Assembly (NCBI GenBank): GCA_021819435.1 | Contig: JAKARB010000006.1 | Coordinates: 1 to 64,000 of the forward strand | Source of the DNA: Pseudomonadota bacterium | GTDB lineage: Bacteria > Pseudomonadota > Gammaproteobacteria > Burkholderiales > Burkholderiaceae_C | Reading direction: 5' to 3' | Length of the DNA stretch: 64,000 nt | Part shown: positions 39,311 to 49,372 of the stretch, piece after piece | How positions within the stretch are numbered: the first letter of the stretch is position 1 | Layout of the letters: each line of letters begins with the position of its first letter | The notes under the pieces: model-generated | Seen by the model: the letters and a program-made list of their open reading frames with translations, nothing else | What the model was told of the DNA's origin: nothing | Databases searched by the model: none | Made by a program: the position numbers and the translations under genes

Positions 39311-42094
39311 TCACATCTTCCACTTGGGGTCTTGAGCGTGCACCAGCACGCTGCTGCGCGCAGGGACCACGAGGGGCCAAGTGATCGGGTTGCCTGATTC
39401 GTCTACTGCAGTGCAGGAGCTGAGTTTCAAGACAACACAGGGGAAGCTGAGAGGCGCTTCCGTTGGGTTGATCACATTGGCAATCAGTTTGACCCGGTCC
39501 TGGAACTCAAGAGACGTCACGCGATTGACAGACACACTCTTTGTGAATGAGGTGGTGCCAGCCGCAGTGCGCAGGTCAAGGATGCCAGCGTCTGCACTTT
39601 TCGCCAGGAAGAACTGTTCCGTGTTCACGGTTTTACCTGCCGGTACAGTGATGGACTTCAGGCTCAGGCCGTAGTTGTCCCACGGAGATGTCAGCCTACG
39701 GATGCCCACTGTGCGCGAGGTGTCTGTGGTGCCGCCGATGGTGGTCATCCTGAAGACGTACAGGTTCTGGTCGGCGCTGGCGTTCATCTTGAAGGTCCCA
39801 CTCAGCAGCTGATCCCCAGCAGAGGCAGCAGTGTGGCGGCCGCAGGTGCCTGTGCCACAGGCGCTGAATTGACCCATCGAGAACGAACCTCCTGTGGTGG
39901 CCGGGTCAAAGTAAGTGGACCAGCCGCCTTGTGCCGGGTCGAAAGCAGCGTTCGGCACCAAGTTGGCTTCGGTGTTGGCAACCATCGCACGATAGACCGT
40001 GGGATTGATGGTCGTGTCCGAAGGAGCAGCTGCCTTCCACTCGCTGGCTTTGAGGAATTCGTTGCTCGTCCACGTGGCCAGGCCCCAAGTGGCCTCGCCT
40101 CCTGGCTGCGTGGTCAACACCTTGTTGCCCTTCAATGTGTTGACCCCGGGTGCGTACATGGACCGCGGGTTGCTGGTGTGGAACCAGTAGAAGGCATGGA
40201 CGCGATTCTTGTCAGCTGGCAAACCGTTGGCGACCGTCATCGAATACTCTGATACCAGCGAGTTATTGAGGAACTGGTTACCAGTGAAGACGGCTGCGAG
40301 GCTGCGACTTTGAATCGCCCGGATCGACGTGAACTTCACATTGCGCACGACGTTGGAATCGATGATGTTGAAATGCGCGTTATGCATCCCAATGCCGATC
40401 TCGACGTCTGAGACGTAGTTGCCCTGCAGCGTCACGCCAGAGGTCATTTCATCCAGGTAGATGCCGGTGCCGAGGTTGTTGCAGGCAGAGCCGCAGCCTT
40501 CGGTGTTGCTGAATGATTGGACGATGATGTTGTTGCGGACTGTCGCCCGAGCGACGTAGCTCGGCGCTGGCTCGGCGCTGGAGGCAGCCGTCCAGGTGTA
40601 AATGCCTGCGCAGTCAGCCAGTCGAAGGCATGGCTGATACACCGAGTTGTTTTCGATGATCACGCCCGGGAGGTTCTGAAAGTGAATGCCAACCGAACCA
40701 GACCGTACGACGTAGTTGCCGGAAACCAGGGAGTCCTGCCCAAAAACGCCGATGGCTGCTTCGGTGTCATCGGAGCGGCCGAATCCGCCGGTGTCCGTCA
40801 CCTGATTGGCCACGATGCGAACAGCATCGGAATTGCGAGTGACGATGGCGCGGCGACCTGCGCCGTGAACGAAAGAGTTCTTGACGCTCGTCCGGGGCGA
40901 GTCGCCAACGAACACACCCAGCTCATAAGCATGGAAGACAGCGACGTCATTGATGCTCGAGTCGGGCGAGTCAAGCAGCCGAATGCCATCAGCCGCAGGC
41001 TGTTCAACTCGGACGCGCTCGATGCGCGTTTTGTCGACCCAGCCTATCGAGATGCCCACGTCACGTGTCACAGCCTCGAGTCCAGCCCCCGCTGAAGGGT
41101 TGATGCTGTCAGGGGTCCAGACAATCAGATCCTTGGTCGCGGTGTCGAAGAACCACTCATTGGGGCCGTCGAGCATCCAACGCTTACCTTCCAGGATGTA
41201 GCCGGCGCCTTCCCGGATGGATGTTGACAGGGCGCGATCCAGCGTGACGATGCCGGTGGCTGGGTCAAAGGCCTTGACGATGGCGGTGTCGAACAACCAC
41301 TGAAGCGTGCGCACATGGATGGTGGCCCCGACGACGTCTTTGTCGGCAAGGACTTGCAGATCAGCGGGGCGCAACTTGAAGGAACTGGTGGAGCCAGTCG
41401 ACGAGGCCAACGCAAATTCTTTGCCGATGGCCACGAAGTTTGGATACCGGGCGGGCAAGACGGGTTGGCCGTAGGCGAACACGCGCTTGATGGGAGCGCC
41501 GGTCCAAGGTCGTTTGTAGATGGGTTGAGAGGTATCGGTGGCTCGAGTCCAGTTGTCCAGGGGCACCCAGTCAGATGCGCGGATGATGGGGCGCTTGTCG
41601 CCGGAGCAGTCACCATAGCCGCTGATCAGGATGTTGCCCTCCTTGGCGGTGGCTCCCGTGATGTTCAGGCTGTCACGCCAGACGCTGCCGCACTTGAGCA
41701 GCAAGGCGTCACCTGACTTGAGTTGAGCGGTGGATGCTTTGGCCAATGTCTTCCACGGGGCAGATTCTGTGGTGCCCGCGTTGTTGTCATTGCCAGTTGC
41801 CGCATCGACGTAATAAGACGTTCCCACGACCGCTGAGCTGGTGGGGGTGGTGCCCCGCTCCCTGATCACGCTGGGGGTGGCTGACACCCAGCCAACGCCC
41901 GAGACGACGGAGGCGACGGGTGCCACGCTCGCATTCACGGGCGTCGTGGATGTGGTGAGCTTGTTGGCTTGGGCGTCCGGGCCTGAGCCGGAGGTGGTCG
42001 GCGAACTGGAATCACCGCCGCCACCGCAGGCAGCCAGGAGGGCGGCTGACAACACGGCCGCTATCAGCGAAAGGTGATGATGTTGGGGCTTCAT
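39311..42094 (-). CDS. Beta-helix lipoprotein, paralog of 34923-37589
   Basis: A 927-residue lipoprotein. The signal sequence ends in the lipobox LLAAC (Cys22), followed by a Gly/Ser/Thr linker. YYVDAATGNDNNAGTTESAP opens the beta-helix region, with QPCLRLADCAGIYTWTA and MHNAHFNIIDSNVVRNV matching the paralog position for position. The C terminus ends CTAVDESGNPITWPLVVPA against CAALDERGRDVKWPLNLFA in the paralog. It is likely anchored to the outer membrane and acts on, or binds, the exopolysaccharide. The catalytic site is unknown. Confidence 0.78.
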   Translation of the reverse strand: MKPQHHHLSLIAAVLSAALLAACGGGGDSSSPTTSGSGPDAQANKLTTSTTPVNASVAPVASVVSGVGWVSATPSVIRERGTTPTSSAVVGTSYYVDAATGNDNNAGTTESAPWKTLAKASTAQLKSGDALLLKCGSVWRDSLNITGATAKEGNILISGYGDCSGDKRPIIRASDWVPLDNWTRATDTSQPIYKRPWTGAPIKRVFAYGQPVLPARYPNFVAIGKEFALASSTGSTSSFKLRPADLQVLADKDVVGATIHVRTLQWLFDTAIVKAFDPATGIVTLDRALSTSIREGAGYILEGKRWMLDGPNEWFFDTATKDLIVWTPDSINPSAGAGLEAVTRDVGISIGWVDKTRIERVRVEQPAADGIRLLDSPDSSINDVAVFHAYELGVFVGDSPRTSVKNSFVHGAGRRAIVTRNSDAVRIVANQVTDTGGFGRSDDTEAAIGVFGQDSLVSGNYVVRSGSVGIHFQNLPGVIIENNSVYQPCLRLADCAGIYTWTAASSAEPAPSYVARATVRNNIIVQSFSNTEGCGSACNNLGTGIYLDEMTSGVTLQGNYVSDVEIGIGMHNAHFNIIDSNVVRNVKFTSIRAIQSRSLAAVFTGNQFLNNSLVSEYSMTVANGLPADKNRVHAFYWFHTSNPRSMYAPGVNTLKGNKVLTTQPGGEATWGLATWTSNEFLKASEWKAAAPSDTTINPTVYRAMVANTEANLVPNAAFDPAQGGWSTYFDPATTGGSFSMGQFSACGTGTCGRHTAASAGDQLLSGTFKMNASADQNLYVFRMTTIGGTTDTSRTVGIRRLTSPWDNYGLSLKSITVPAGKTVNTEQFFLAKSADAGILDLRTAAGTTSFTKSVSVNRVTSLEFQDRVKLIANVINPTEAPLSFPCVVLKLSSCTAVDESGNPITWPLVVPARSSVLVHAQDPKWKM

Positions 42095-42444
42095 TTACAG
42101 CGGGTCTTTCTGAGAGATGCGTTCAGATGCCGATGGGTCGCTCTCGATGTCCCATTGTCCCAGGGCAGTGTGTCTTTGGCCTGAAGGGTATCTGAGCCGA
42201 TTGCGAAATTGTTGCGGGAGAACCTGCCCTGCCCCCCAGGCTGGGGGTGACACGGTTTTCAGGGTTTTTCCTTGAGCAGACGGAAGGGAATGCCGGCCGA
42301 CACACGGAAAACAGCAGCACCGGACGCGAGTGCATCTTGGTTCCAGTCCACCTTGTAAGGTGTCAGGAAGCGTTAACAGGCTGGCAATATTTCTCGGATG
42401 AATCGAAACCGATGTCTTTCTGAGCTGTCGTTCGCCTCTGGGAT
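42095..42444. other. Gap between the exopolysaccharide operon end and the lipoprotein gene
   Basis: About 350 bases without a supportable gene. It holds a short GC-rich inverted repeat (CCCCC-AGGCT-GGGGG at 42233-42247) with no T-run. The promoter of the lipoprotein gene must lie here. Confidence 0.5.
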
Positions 42445-43605
42445 CTATCGGTTCCGAAGGGGGCTGACAGTCTCCAGCACGCCCTGGGCCATCGACTCCA
42501 CGGTGAAAGACTGCATGAAAGTGGCGTGTGCGCGTCTGCCCATGTCGAGGCTTTGTTCTGAGGTCAATGCGAGCCAGCGGCTCAGGGTGTCCTGCGTGCC
42601 GGCGAGGGTGTCGTCCCCCACTAACCCACCGCCGCCAGCCTCGATTTCTCGCCAGATGTTGACCTTGTTGGAGATGAGCACTGGCTTGGAGCAGCCCATG
42701 GCCTCGGCCACGGCGATGCCGAAGTTCTCTTGGTGTGAGGGCAGTGCAAAGGCATCACATGCATGGAATGCTCCCCACTTGTCGTCGCCCTTGAGCATGC
42801 CCAGCCATGAAACTTGCTGCGCCAGGCCACGCTCTTTGGCCTGAGCCAGGAGCCCTGGCACGGCAGCCGCGTCGTCGGGGCCGACCAAAACCAGGTGCAG
42901 GTCGGGGTGCTTTGGTGCCAGTTGGCAGAAAGCGCTGACAAGGAGGTCGCATCCCTTCTTTTCATGGATTCGACCAAGGAAGAGAAGCAGGCGCTTGCCC
43001 TTGAGTTCGGGATGAGCTGCCAAGAAGCGTTCAGACAAAGCTTCGCCGTTTTGGGGGGGAAGCCGTGTGCCGAAGGGCACGACGACTTCTTTGCAGCGGT
43101 ACAGCCAGAAAGATTCGCGTGCCTGTATTTTCTCTTCTTCACATGTGAATAGGACGGATCTGGCGTCGCGCAGCAGGCGGTACTCAGCCCAAGGCCAGTA
43201 GAGCCACTTTTTAAGGTGCTTGAGCGGGTAGGTTCGCTTGAACCAAGGGTCCAGCATTCCGTGGGTGAAGACGAAGTAGGGAGTCCGGGTCCCTCGCAAG
43301 GCTCGCCAAGTGCCAAAACCGTGGTACTGCCACAGGCCATCGACGATGACAGCATCGTATTGAGGGGCATGGGCACGCATCCATGGCGTCCAACGGTCGC
43401 TGTATCTAAAGCCTCCGAAGCGCGTTGGGCCGAGCGGGTGCAGCGGAAGGGGGAAGTCCTTTACCCAAGGGTCCTCGGGGGCATCCAGGCTGGCAACTTC
43501 CACCTGATGGCCCATGCCAACAAGGACAGAGCCCATTTGTTTCACGCCTTCTATGGGGCCCCCGCTGCGAGCGTCAACCGAGGGAATCGCGTGCAAGATT
43601 TTCAT
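42445..43605 (-). CDS. Glycosyltransferase family 4
   Basis: A 386-residue GT-B enzyme starting MKILHAIPSVDARSGGPIEG. The acceptor-side motif is FTHGMLDPW. The donor-binding C-terminal half has LLFLGRIHEKKGCDLL and the E-x7-E motif in SHQENFGIAVAEAMGC. It transfers a nucleotide-activated sugar to the growing lipid-linked repeat unit. The start at 43605 overlaps the stop of the acetyltransferase gene (ATGA). It is the last gene of the long operon. Confidence 0.88.
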   Translation of the reverse strand: MKILHAIPSVDARSGGPIEGVKQMGSVLVGMGHQVEVASLDAPEDPWVKDFPLPLHPLGPTRFGGFRYSDRWTPWMRAHAPQYDAVIVDGLWQYHGFGTWRALRGTRTPYFVFTHGMLDPWFKRTYPLKHLKKWLYWPWAEYRLLRDARSVLFTCEEEKIQARESFWLYRCKEVVVPFGTRLPPQNGEALSERFLAAHPELKGKRLLLFLGRIHEKKGCDLLVSAFCQLAPKHPDLHLVLVGPDDAAAVPGLLAQAKERGLAQQVSWLGMLKGDDKWGAFHACDAFALPSHQENFGIAVAEAMGCSKPVLISNKVNIWREIEAGGGGLVGDDTLAGTQDTLSRWLALTSEQSLDMGRRAHATFMQSFTVESMAQGVLETVSPLRNR

Positions 43606-44186
43606 GCGGCTGCTCCGCATGCTTTTGGTGTGTCGCCCTGTTTGCGCGGCCTGACGGGACGGCAGGGATACCCGACGCAGACCATGCCCGGCGGCATGTC
43701 TTTGAGCACTGTGCTGCGTGCGCCGATGACGGCCCCCTGTCCAACGGTGACGCCAGGTGAGATGAAGCAGTCGTTGGCCAACCAGGCTTCGTCTTCGATG
43801 AACACAGGAGCGGCTCCGATGTCGAATGTGGGGGTGTCGATTTCGTGAAAGCCCGTGCAGATGTAGACGCCATGCGCCAGGGCAACGTGCGATCCCAGGC
43901 GGATGGGCGCGAGGTTGTAGAGCACGGTGTCATCGCCGATCCAGGTGTGGTCACCCACTTCCAGGAACCAAGGATAGGTCACACGGGCCGTTGGGCGGAT
44001 GAGCACGCCTTTGCCAATCTTGGCGCCGAACAGGCGCAAAAGGAAGCGACGAAAGCCGTAGAGGAACTGCGGTGAGGCGCTGAACAGCGTGGCCTGAACG
44101 GTCCACCACAACTGCACCATGATCTTGCCGCGACCACGAAAATGGGGTGGTACGGCAAAGCGTTCCAGGTCTTGATAGCGCCGCAT
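43602..44186 (-). CDS. Colanic-acid-type acetyltransferase (WcaF-like)
   Basis: A 194-residue left-handed beta-helix acetyltransferase with hexapeptide repeats (IGKGVLIRPTARVTYPWFLEVGD is represented by positions 70-92) and the end PPGMVCVGYPCRPVRPR. It would O-acetylate a sugar of the repeat unit. AAGGAGG precedes ATG 44186, which overlaps the upstream epimerase stop by one base (TGATG). Confidence 0.85.
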   Translation of the reverse strand: MRRYQDLERFAVPPHFRGRGKIMVQLWWTVQATLFSASPQFLYGFRRFLLRLFGAKIGKGVLIRPTARVTYPWFLEVGDHTWIGDDTVLYNLAPIRLGSHVALAHGVYICTGFHEIDTPTFDIGAAPVFIEDEAWLANDCFISPGVTVGQGAVIGARSTVLKDMPPGMVCVGYPCRPVRPRKQGDTPKACGAAA

Positions 44187-45205
44187 CAGGCCTCCTTGCG
44201 TTGGGGCGCGCTTTTCATCCACTCCACGGTGCGCATGACTCCTTCTGGCATGCTGAATGGCAGCGGACCCGTGACGGCATCGAGTCCCCAGAAGTCATGC
44301 AGCATGTTCGTGCAGAGGTTGTTGATGCGGAAGGTCGTCAGGGGCGGCTCCTTGTAGCCCAAGGTCTGCAGCAGGTCTCCGGCCTTGGCAGCCAGCCTCA
44401 GCAGCGGCAGCGGCAGGCTGCGTACAGGCGACGAGCCGAAAGCGCGGGAGATCGTGTCGGCAAACTGCTTGACGTCAATGGGCGTGTAGTCGCCGATGTA
44501 GTACGTGCGGCCGTGCACGACTTGGGTTGGTGCTTCCATGATGCGCCGCATCTGGAACACGGAGTTGCCCACATAGCCGAAGGACTTGACCACGCTCAGT
44601 TGTCCAGGGTGGAAGTAGCGGCCTGCGTGAACGTGGTCGAAGAAGGTCCGGTAGGGGATGTCGAACCACGGCCCCCAGATCGAAGTCGGGCGCACGATGG
44701 CCCAGTCGAACGGCAGGCCGTTCTGCGCGCGCACCATTTTTTCGCCTTCAACCTTGCTTTGACCGTAAGGGGTTGTGGCGTTGTAATCCGACTCGTCCTT
44801 GGGGCGGTAGCCAATCTGACACACCAGCCGGGACGATGCGAAGATGACACGCTGGATGCTCGGCGTCTGGCGGCAAGCGTCGATGAGGTTCTGCAGCCCA
44901 GCGATGTTGGCAGCGTAGTCTTCGAGTGTGGTGCCATGAAGGTCGGTACGGGCCCCCATGTGGTAGATGCAGCTGGGGGCAAATGCCCTGATTTCGCGTG
45001 CCAGGGCGGGGGCATCGAGCAGGCTGACGCGCTTGAAGACGTCAGCGTGCGCGGGATTGCGGGGCGGCTTTTCGTCCAGGTTGAGCACTGGTATGCCTTC
45101 GTCACGCAGTGCCTGCACGATGTTCGTGCCGATGAACCCGGAGCCGCCGGTCACGATCACGCGTGATTCGACGGAGGGTCGGCTGGGGGTCTCTGAAGCT
45201 TGCAT
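44186..45205 (-). CDS. NAD-dependent epimerase/dehydratase
   Basis: A 339-residue extended SDR with VTGGSGFIGTNIVQAL (NAD site), the catalytic YxxxK in TPYGQSKVEGEKM, and an Arg-containing SSRLVCQIGY in place of the usual SSxxVYG. The substrate is unknown; it may be a nucleotide-sugar or a lipid-linked sugar. It lies between a glycosyltransferase and an acetyltransferase in the operon, one base after the stop of the former. Confidence 0.82.
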   Translation of the reverse strand: MQASETPSRPSVESRVIVTGGSGFIGTNIVQALRDEGIPVLNLDEKPPRNPAHADVFKRVSLLDAPALAREIRAFAPSCIYHMGARTDLHGTTLEDYAANIAGLQNLIDACRQTPSIQRVIFASSRLVCQIGYRPKDESDYNATTPYGQSKVEGEKMVRAQNGLPFDWAIVRPTSIWGPWFDIPYRTFFDHVHAGRYFHPGQLSVVKSFGYVGNSVFQMRRIMEAPTQVVHGRTYYIGDYTPIDVKQFADTISRAFGSSPVRSLPLPLLRLAAKAGDLLQTLGYKEPPLTTFRINNLCTNMLHDFWGLDAVTGPLPFSMPEGVMRTVEWMKSAPQRKEA

Positions 45206-45206
45206 G

Positions 45207-46436
45207 TCAGTTCAAATGGTTTGGCGAGGGACGCATATCGAGCGTTTCCGGCGGCAATGGGGCCAGGGCATGGATGGCGTGCTGGAGCTGGGCCAGCACC
45301 TGACCTTCGCCATACTGGTTGCGCACGTGATCTCGCACGCGCGCGATGGCTTCCTGGCTGCGGGCGTGGTGAGCAGCGGCTTTGCCCAACGCATCGGCCA
45401 GCCCTCTGGCAGATCCGTCGAAGAAAAGCACACAGCTACTGAGGTCGATGTCAATCGAGGGCAGGGGAGTCGATACCAGCAGGGCACCCGAAGCCAATGC
45501 CTCGCAGACCTTAAAAGGGAAGACCCCATCATGCATGCCGGTGATTGACGAGTGGGGATTGAGGATCACGTCGCAGGCCGACATGAGTTCCAGCACGCGC
45601 GCATGGGACACCGCGCCGTGGAATTCCACCTTTTGCGGGTACTTCTGTGCCAGCTCGCTCAGGGCTGGACTCAGCGGGCCGACGCCGGTGACCACCAGTT
45701 TCCAGTTCGGTGGCATCAGGGGTGGCAGATCAAGCAGTGTCCCAACGCCTTTATCGACATCCAGTCCACCAAAGTAGCCCACCCTGTGATGCGGCCCTTG
45801 AAAGCGGGGCAGTGGGGGCTGCTCCACCAGCGCCTGCTGGAGGATGGAGGGAAACAGCATCCCTGCCTTCACGTCCTGGCGATGTCTTTGCAGCAGCACT
45901 GCGTTGACGAAAGTGACCAGGTCGGCCTTTCGCATCAGCAAGGGGAAGTAATGCTGGTCGAGGAAAGGTTTTGGGTTCAGTCCGCGTCCTCGGGATAGTG
46001 GCAGGTCCTCAAGCTCGAACACCAGCCGGGCACCGGTGACTCGCTGCAGGTACAGGCCAAGTCGGGCCTCGAAGGCATAGGAGTTGTAGACCCAGACCAG
46101 ATCGGGTTTCAGCTCTGCCAGGCGTTGGAAGAGCCGTTGCGAGCCATAGATGTTCAGCAGCTTGCCAACCTTGCGGCTGGGCAGGCAGAACGGACGCCAA
46201 AGCATCACTGGTGTCTGTTCTATGTGTGTGGGCTGCCCCATGATCGGCACGGCGAAGCGCTCATGCGGGTGCGAACTGTCGACGTGGTGAACCTTGAATC
46301 CCAGGCGTGACAGCAGGCTGGCAATGAGCTGGATTTTCTTGGAGGCGCCCAAGTTCAGCAGGGGCATCTCTGGCGCATAAGGCGCGACCAGCACCACGGT
46401 GCGATCACGTGCGTGCGCGACAAACGAGTGGGTCAT
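45207..46436 (-). CDS. GT-B glycosyltransferase
   Basis: A 409-residue enzyme starting MTHSFVAHARDRTVVLVAPY. The donor half has VGYFGGLDVDKGVGTLLDLP, VVTGVGPLSPALSEL and PFKVCEALASGALLVSTPLP, the usual glycosyltransferase-4 arrangement with GVFPFKVCEALA as the E-containing motif. The acceptor is unknown. The frame extends upstream, but ATG 46436 overlaps the WcaI-like gene stop (ATGA) and is the natural start. Confidence 0.82.
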   Translation of the reverse strand: MTHSFVAHARDRTVVLVAPYAPEMPLLNLGASKKIQLIASLLSRLGFKVHHVDSSHPHERFAVPIMGQPTHIEQTPVMLWRPFCLPSRKVGKLLNIYGSQRLFQRLAELKPDLVWVYNSYAFEARLGLYLQRVTGARLVFELEDLPLSRGRGLNPKPFLDQHYFPLLMRKADLVTFVNAVLLQRHRQDVKAGMLFPSILQQALVEQPPLPRFQGPHHRVGYFGGLDVDKGVGTLLDLPPLMPPNWKLVVTGVGPLSPALSELAQKYPQKVEFHGAVSHARVLELMSACDVILNPHSSITGMHDGVFPFKVCEALASGALLVSTPLPSIDIDLSSCVLFFDGSARGLADALGKAAAHHARSQEAIARVRDHVRNQYGEGQVLAQLQHAIHALAPLPPETLDMRPSPNHLN

Positions 46437-47830
46437 GGTGTCACTTTGGCCGCTTGGCGTAGCTGGTCTTCGAAGGCAGTGAGCACGGCGGTGTGTGAGA
46501 GGTGGTCCAGCGCGTGCTGGCGGCCCTTTTTCCCCAGGGCGGCTCGTTCGTCCGGGGCATCTGCCAGCGTGGAAAGAGCCTGAGCCAGGGCCAGTGCATC
46601 GCCTGGTGGGACGCGCACACCACACGCGTTGAGCACATTGCCTAGCTGCGTGTTCGCGTCTGCGGTGCCGACCACGGGTCGGCCGCTAGCAAGCATGCCG
46701 GTCAACTTCGATGGCATGACCAGATCGGCGGCATCTGCACGCTGAGGCAGAACGTGGATGTCTGCCATGTTGAGGAGGTCGTTGAGCAGTTCTATCGGTT
46801 GCAAGGGCAGCCACTGCACGTTATCCAAATCGTGGGCCTGTTGCTTGAGCCGATCTAGCGCAGCGCCAGCTCCAACGAGGACAAAATGCAACCTGGGGTG
46901 ATCGGCCAGGCCGCGGGCCGCGTCGAGTACCACCTCGATGCCCTGTTTATGTCCCATGTTGCCCGCGTAGAGCACGATCAATGCGTCTTGCGGCAGCTTC
47001 AGCTTCTGACGCACCGGGTTGTTGGGGCAACCCGAGGGCTGCGGGTGGATCATCGTCACATCGACCCAATTTGGAAATTCGATGGCGCGCTGTGGGCTGA
47101 CTCCTTTGGAAATCAACCTGTTGACCATGTTGGGCGAAATGCTTGACACGCGGTCGAAACGCCGCATCAGCCAAGACTCGATCGATAGAGACAAACGACG
47201 CGTCCAGGCCCCTGCGGAAGCGATGCCCATGGCGTGCATGGCGTCAATCTCGAAGTCTTGAACATGCAGCCAGACGGGGATGCGCAGCAGTTTGCCAACC
47301 AGGACGGCAGCGGGTGCACACACCAGCGTTGGTACAACCAGCATGATCACGGCAGGCCGCTTTCGGATGGCCTCCCATAGCAGCGCCGGTCCGCTGGAGA
47401 GTGCAAAGCTCATCAGGTGAAGGATCCGGGTTTTGCCGCTGACTTTGGTCGGTACCCAAAGCGGACAGCGCAACACGGTCAGCCCGGGTTGCGCCACGGA
47501 TTTGTCGTTAACGTAGCGGCGCCCAGAATGCCCATCCCTGATGCGCCATTCTGGGTAGTACGGCGGTGCTGTGACCACGTGCACACGATGTCCGCGTGCA
47601 GCCAGCCAGCGAGCCATCTCTCCGGAGTACTTCCCGATGCCGGTGAGCTCCGGCTCGTAATTCAGGCCGTAGAGCAGCACTTGCATCGATGAGGGATCAT
47701 GGGTCGCGCCGGTCTTTCGCAGCCAAGCAGGTGCCGACGCAGGCGGGTTCGCCGAGGTCTTTGAATTGCTGGTGGTGCTTGCTCTCGCCGGGGGGCGAGA
47801 GGGCGACCGCTGTTCGGGGTGGCTCATCAT
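46433..47830 (-). CDS. WcaI-like glycosyltransferase
   Basis: A 465-residue enzyme. From residue 49 it reads VLLYGLNYEPELTGIGKYSG, the start of the WcaI/WbuB group of colanic-acid-type glycosyltransferases, with LVVPTLVCAPAAVLVGKLLR, DFEIDAMHAMG and LYAGNMGHKQGIEVVLDAA. Residues 1-48 are Pro/Ser/Thr-rich and not family-like, so translation may start at ATG 47686 instead. The long version fits the 32-base spacing to the polymerase gene. Confidence 0.87.
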   Translation of the reverse strand: MMSHPEQRSPSRPPARASTTSNSKTSANPPASAPAWLRKTGATHDPSSMQVLLYGLNYEPELTGIGKYSGEMARWLAARGHRVHVVTAPPYYPEWRIRDGHSGRRYVNDKSVAQPGLTVLRCPLWVPTKVSGKTRILHLMSFALSSGPALLWEAIRKRPAVIMLVVPTLVCAPAAVLVGKLLRIPVWLHVQDFEIDAMHAMGIASAGAWTRRLSLSIESWLMRRFDRVSSISPNMVNRLISKGVSPQRAIEFPNWVDVTMIHPQPSGCPNNPVRQKLKLPQDALIVLYAGNMGHKQGIEVVLDAARGLADHPRLHFVLVGAGAALDRLKQQAHDLDNVQWLPLQPIELLNDLLNMADIHVLPQRADAADLVMPSKLTGMLASGRPVVGTADANTQLGNVLNACGVRVPPGDALALAQALSTLADAPDERAALGKKGRQHALDHLSHTAVLTAFEDQLRQAAKVTP

Positions 47831-47862
47831 GGTGAAGCGCGTGAATATTGGGGAAGCGCCGG

Positions 47863-49344
47863 CTATGGCGTGGCCGCGCGTTCTTCTTCATTTGCCTGGC
47901 TGGGGCGCCCCCTGATGCTGCGGAGGACTCGGCGGTAGATGAGCAGGGCAAAGCAGAACCAGAGCGCCTTCAGGAAGGCATCGAGAACAAGCATGCTGTG
48001 AGCGATCGAGAGGACCAGCAGCATTGAAATCAGCAGGCCGAGGACCTTGACAATGAAGTTGCCCTCTCGCCGCGCTCCCCGCATGATCATCTCGGCACCC
48101 CAACCCAGTGCGAGCATCACAAAGGGGACCCCCGTCCAACTCACGTCTAGCGCAAGGTCTCGCAGCAGCGTTGGCCACACGTTATCGCCATAGCCCATCA
48201 CCCGCAAGTAGCGGGTTGCTTCATCCCGGATGTCCACCACCGTCATCTGCTCTCTGACCTTGCCCAGTCGTCGCATGACGAATGTGCCGATCTGGGAAAA
48301 GTTGTATTGCCCCCAATACGGCCCTGGGAATTGGCCGTTGGGCATGTCGTAGTAGTAGACGAGTGTGGTCAGTGGCACCGTTACATAACTGAAGCTCAGC
48401 AGCGCGTACTGGAGGGTTTCTCTGCCTGCTACCAGGTCGGCCACCATGGGAGTTGGCGCTGCCCGGTGATACTGGTAAAGGGAGACGAGTGGGGGGGTCT
48501 CCTCACCGATGCGCCCTTTAACGAAGGCGGTCGCAAAGAACCAGACCGATCCGATCATGCCAGCAAGGAGCAAGGTATAAACGCCGCCTTTGGCGCGGCC
48601 GAGGGAGCGGTCGATGGTTCGCAGCAGCGTTCGCTTGGGATCTATGAATGCACCCAGAGTTGCGCCCATCAGCAACATCACCAACTGCAGGCGTCCGCCG
48701 TAAATGATGAGGGTGTTGAATGCCACAAACAACATCGAAGCGACGGCGATGGCAACCAAGGTTCGCATTTGCCATCGTTTCAACGGCAGTCGTTGGGCTA
48801 CCCCAGCAGTCATCATGCAGACAAAGACCGTGGCGGCGGCGCCCATGAACTCAAGCGACAGCAAGGGCCCCAGTTTCTCGATGGATGTGATGCTGAACCG
48901 TTCGCGTCTCGTCATCTGGAGGCCTTCCGACGTGAAGCGTTCGAGGAGGCCGACTGAGCTGGTATGCAGACCGTCAAAAGTGATCGCAAAATTACCAATC
49001 AGGCCCGCCATGCCGATGCCGATCAGCATGTAAAAGTTGAGCACGGATGAGTCGTCGTCCACTTGGTTTGACGAGGGTTTTGCTCGGGGCACGAGCAGGA
49101 CCCCGACGTAGAAGGCCACGTGACACAGCAGGATGTACAGGACATGGCGTGCTTCGAGGTCCTCGCGGTTCTGGAAAATGGGCATGGCGTATGCGATGCT
49201 CTGAATGAACCATGCACCCGAGAGCAGCATCACCGGATCTTGATGCCACGGGATTTTGTTGCGCGTCAGGGTGAGCGTCACTCTCCTGAAAATCAGCAGG
49301 CACAGCAGGAAAGCAGCAAGCACAAAACCCATTGCGTTGTTCAT
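47863..49344 (-). CDS. Oligosaccharide repeat-unit polymerase (Wzy-like)
   Basis: A 493-residue membrane protein with about ten to twelve helices and a large periplasmic loop (about residues 270-390, YYDMPNGQFPGPYWGQYNF). This is the layout of O-antigen/exopolysaccharide polymerases. It would join lipid-linked repeat units in the periplasm. GGAGG lies 6 bases before ATG 49344; the longer frame would overlap the preceding gene. No catalytic residues can be assigned by eye. Confidence 0.78.
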   Translation of the reverse strand: MNNAMGFVLAAFLLCLLIFRRVTLTLTRNKIPWHQDPVMLLSGAWFIQSIAYAMPIFQNREDLEARHVLYILLCHVAFYVGVLLVPRAKPSSNQVDDDSSVLNFYMLIGIGMAGLIGNFAITFDGLHTSSVGLLERFTSEGLQMTRRERFSITSIEKLGPLLSLEFMGAAATVFVCMMTAGVAQRLPLKRWQMRTLVAIAVASMLFVAFNTLIIYGGRLQLVMLLMGATLGAFIDPKRTLLRTIDRSLGRAKGGVYTLLLAGMIGSVWFFATAFVKGRIGEETPPLVSLYQYHRAAPTPMVADLVAGRETLQYALLSFSYVTVPLTTLVYYYDMPNGQFPGPYWGQYNFSQIGTFVMRRLGKVREQMTVVDIRDEATRYLRVMGYGDNVWPTLLRDLALDVSWTGVPFVMLALGWGAEMIMRGARREGNFIVKVLGLLISMLLVLSIAHSMLVLDAFLKALWFCFALLIYRRVLRSIRGRPSQANEEERAATP

Positions 49345-49372
49345 GGCCGGCCTCCGGTGATGCGTGGTGGCT

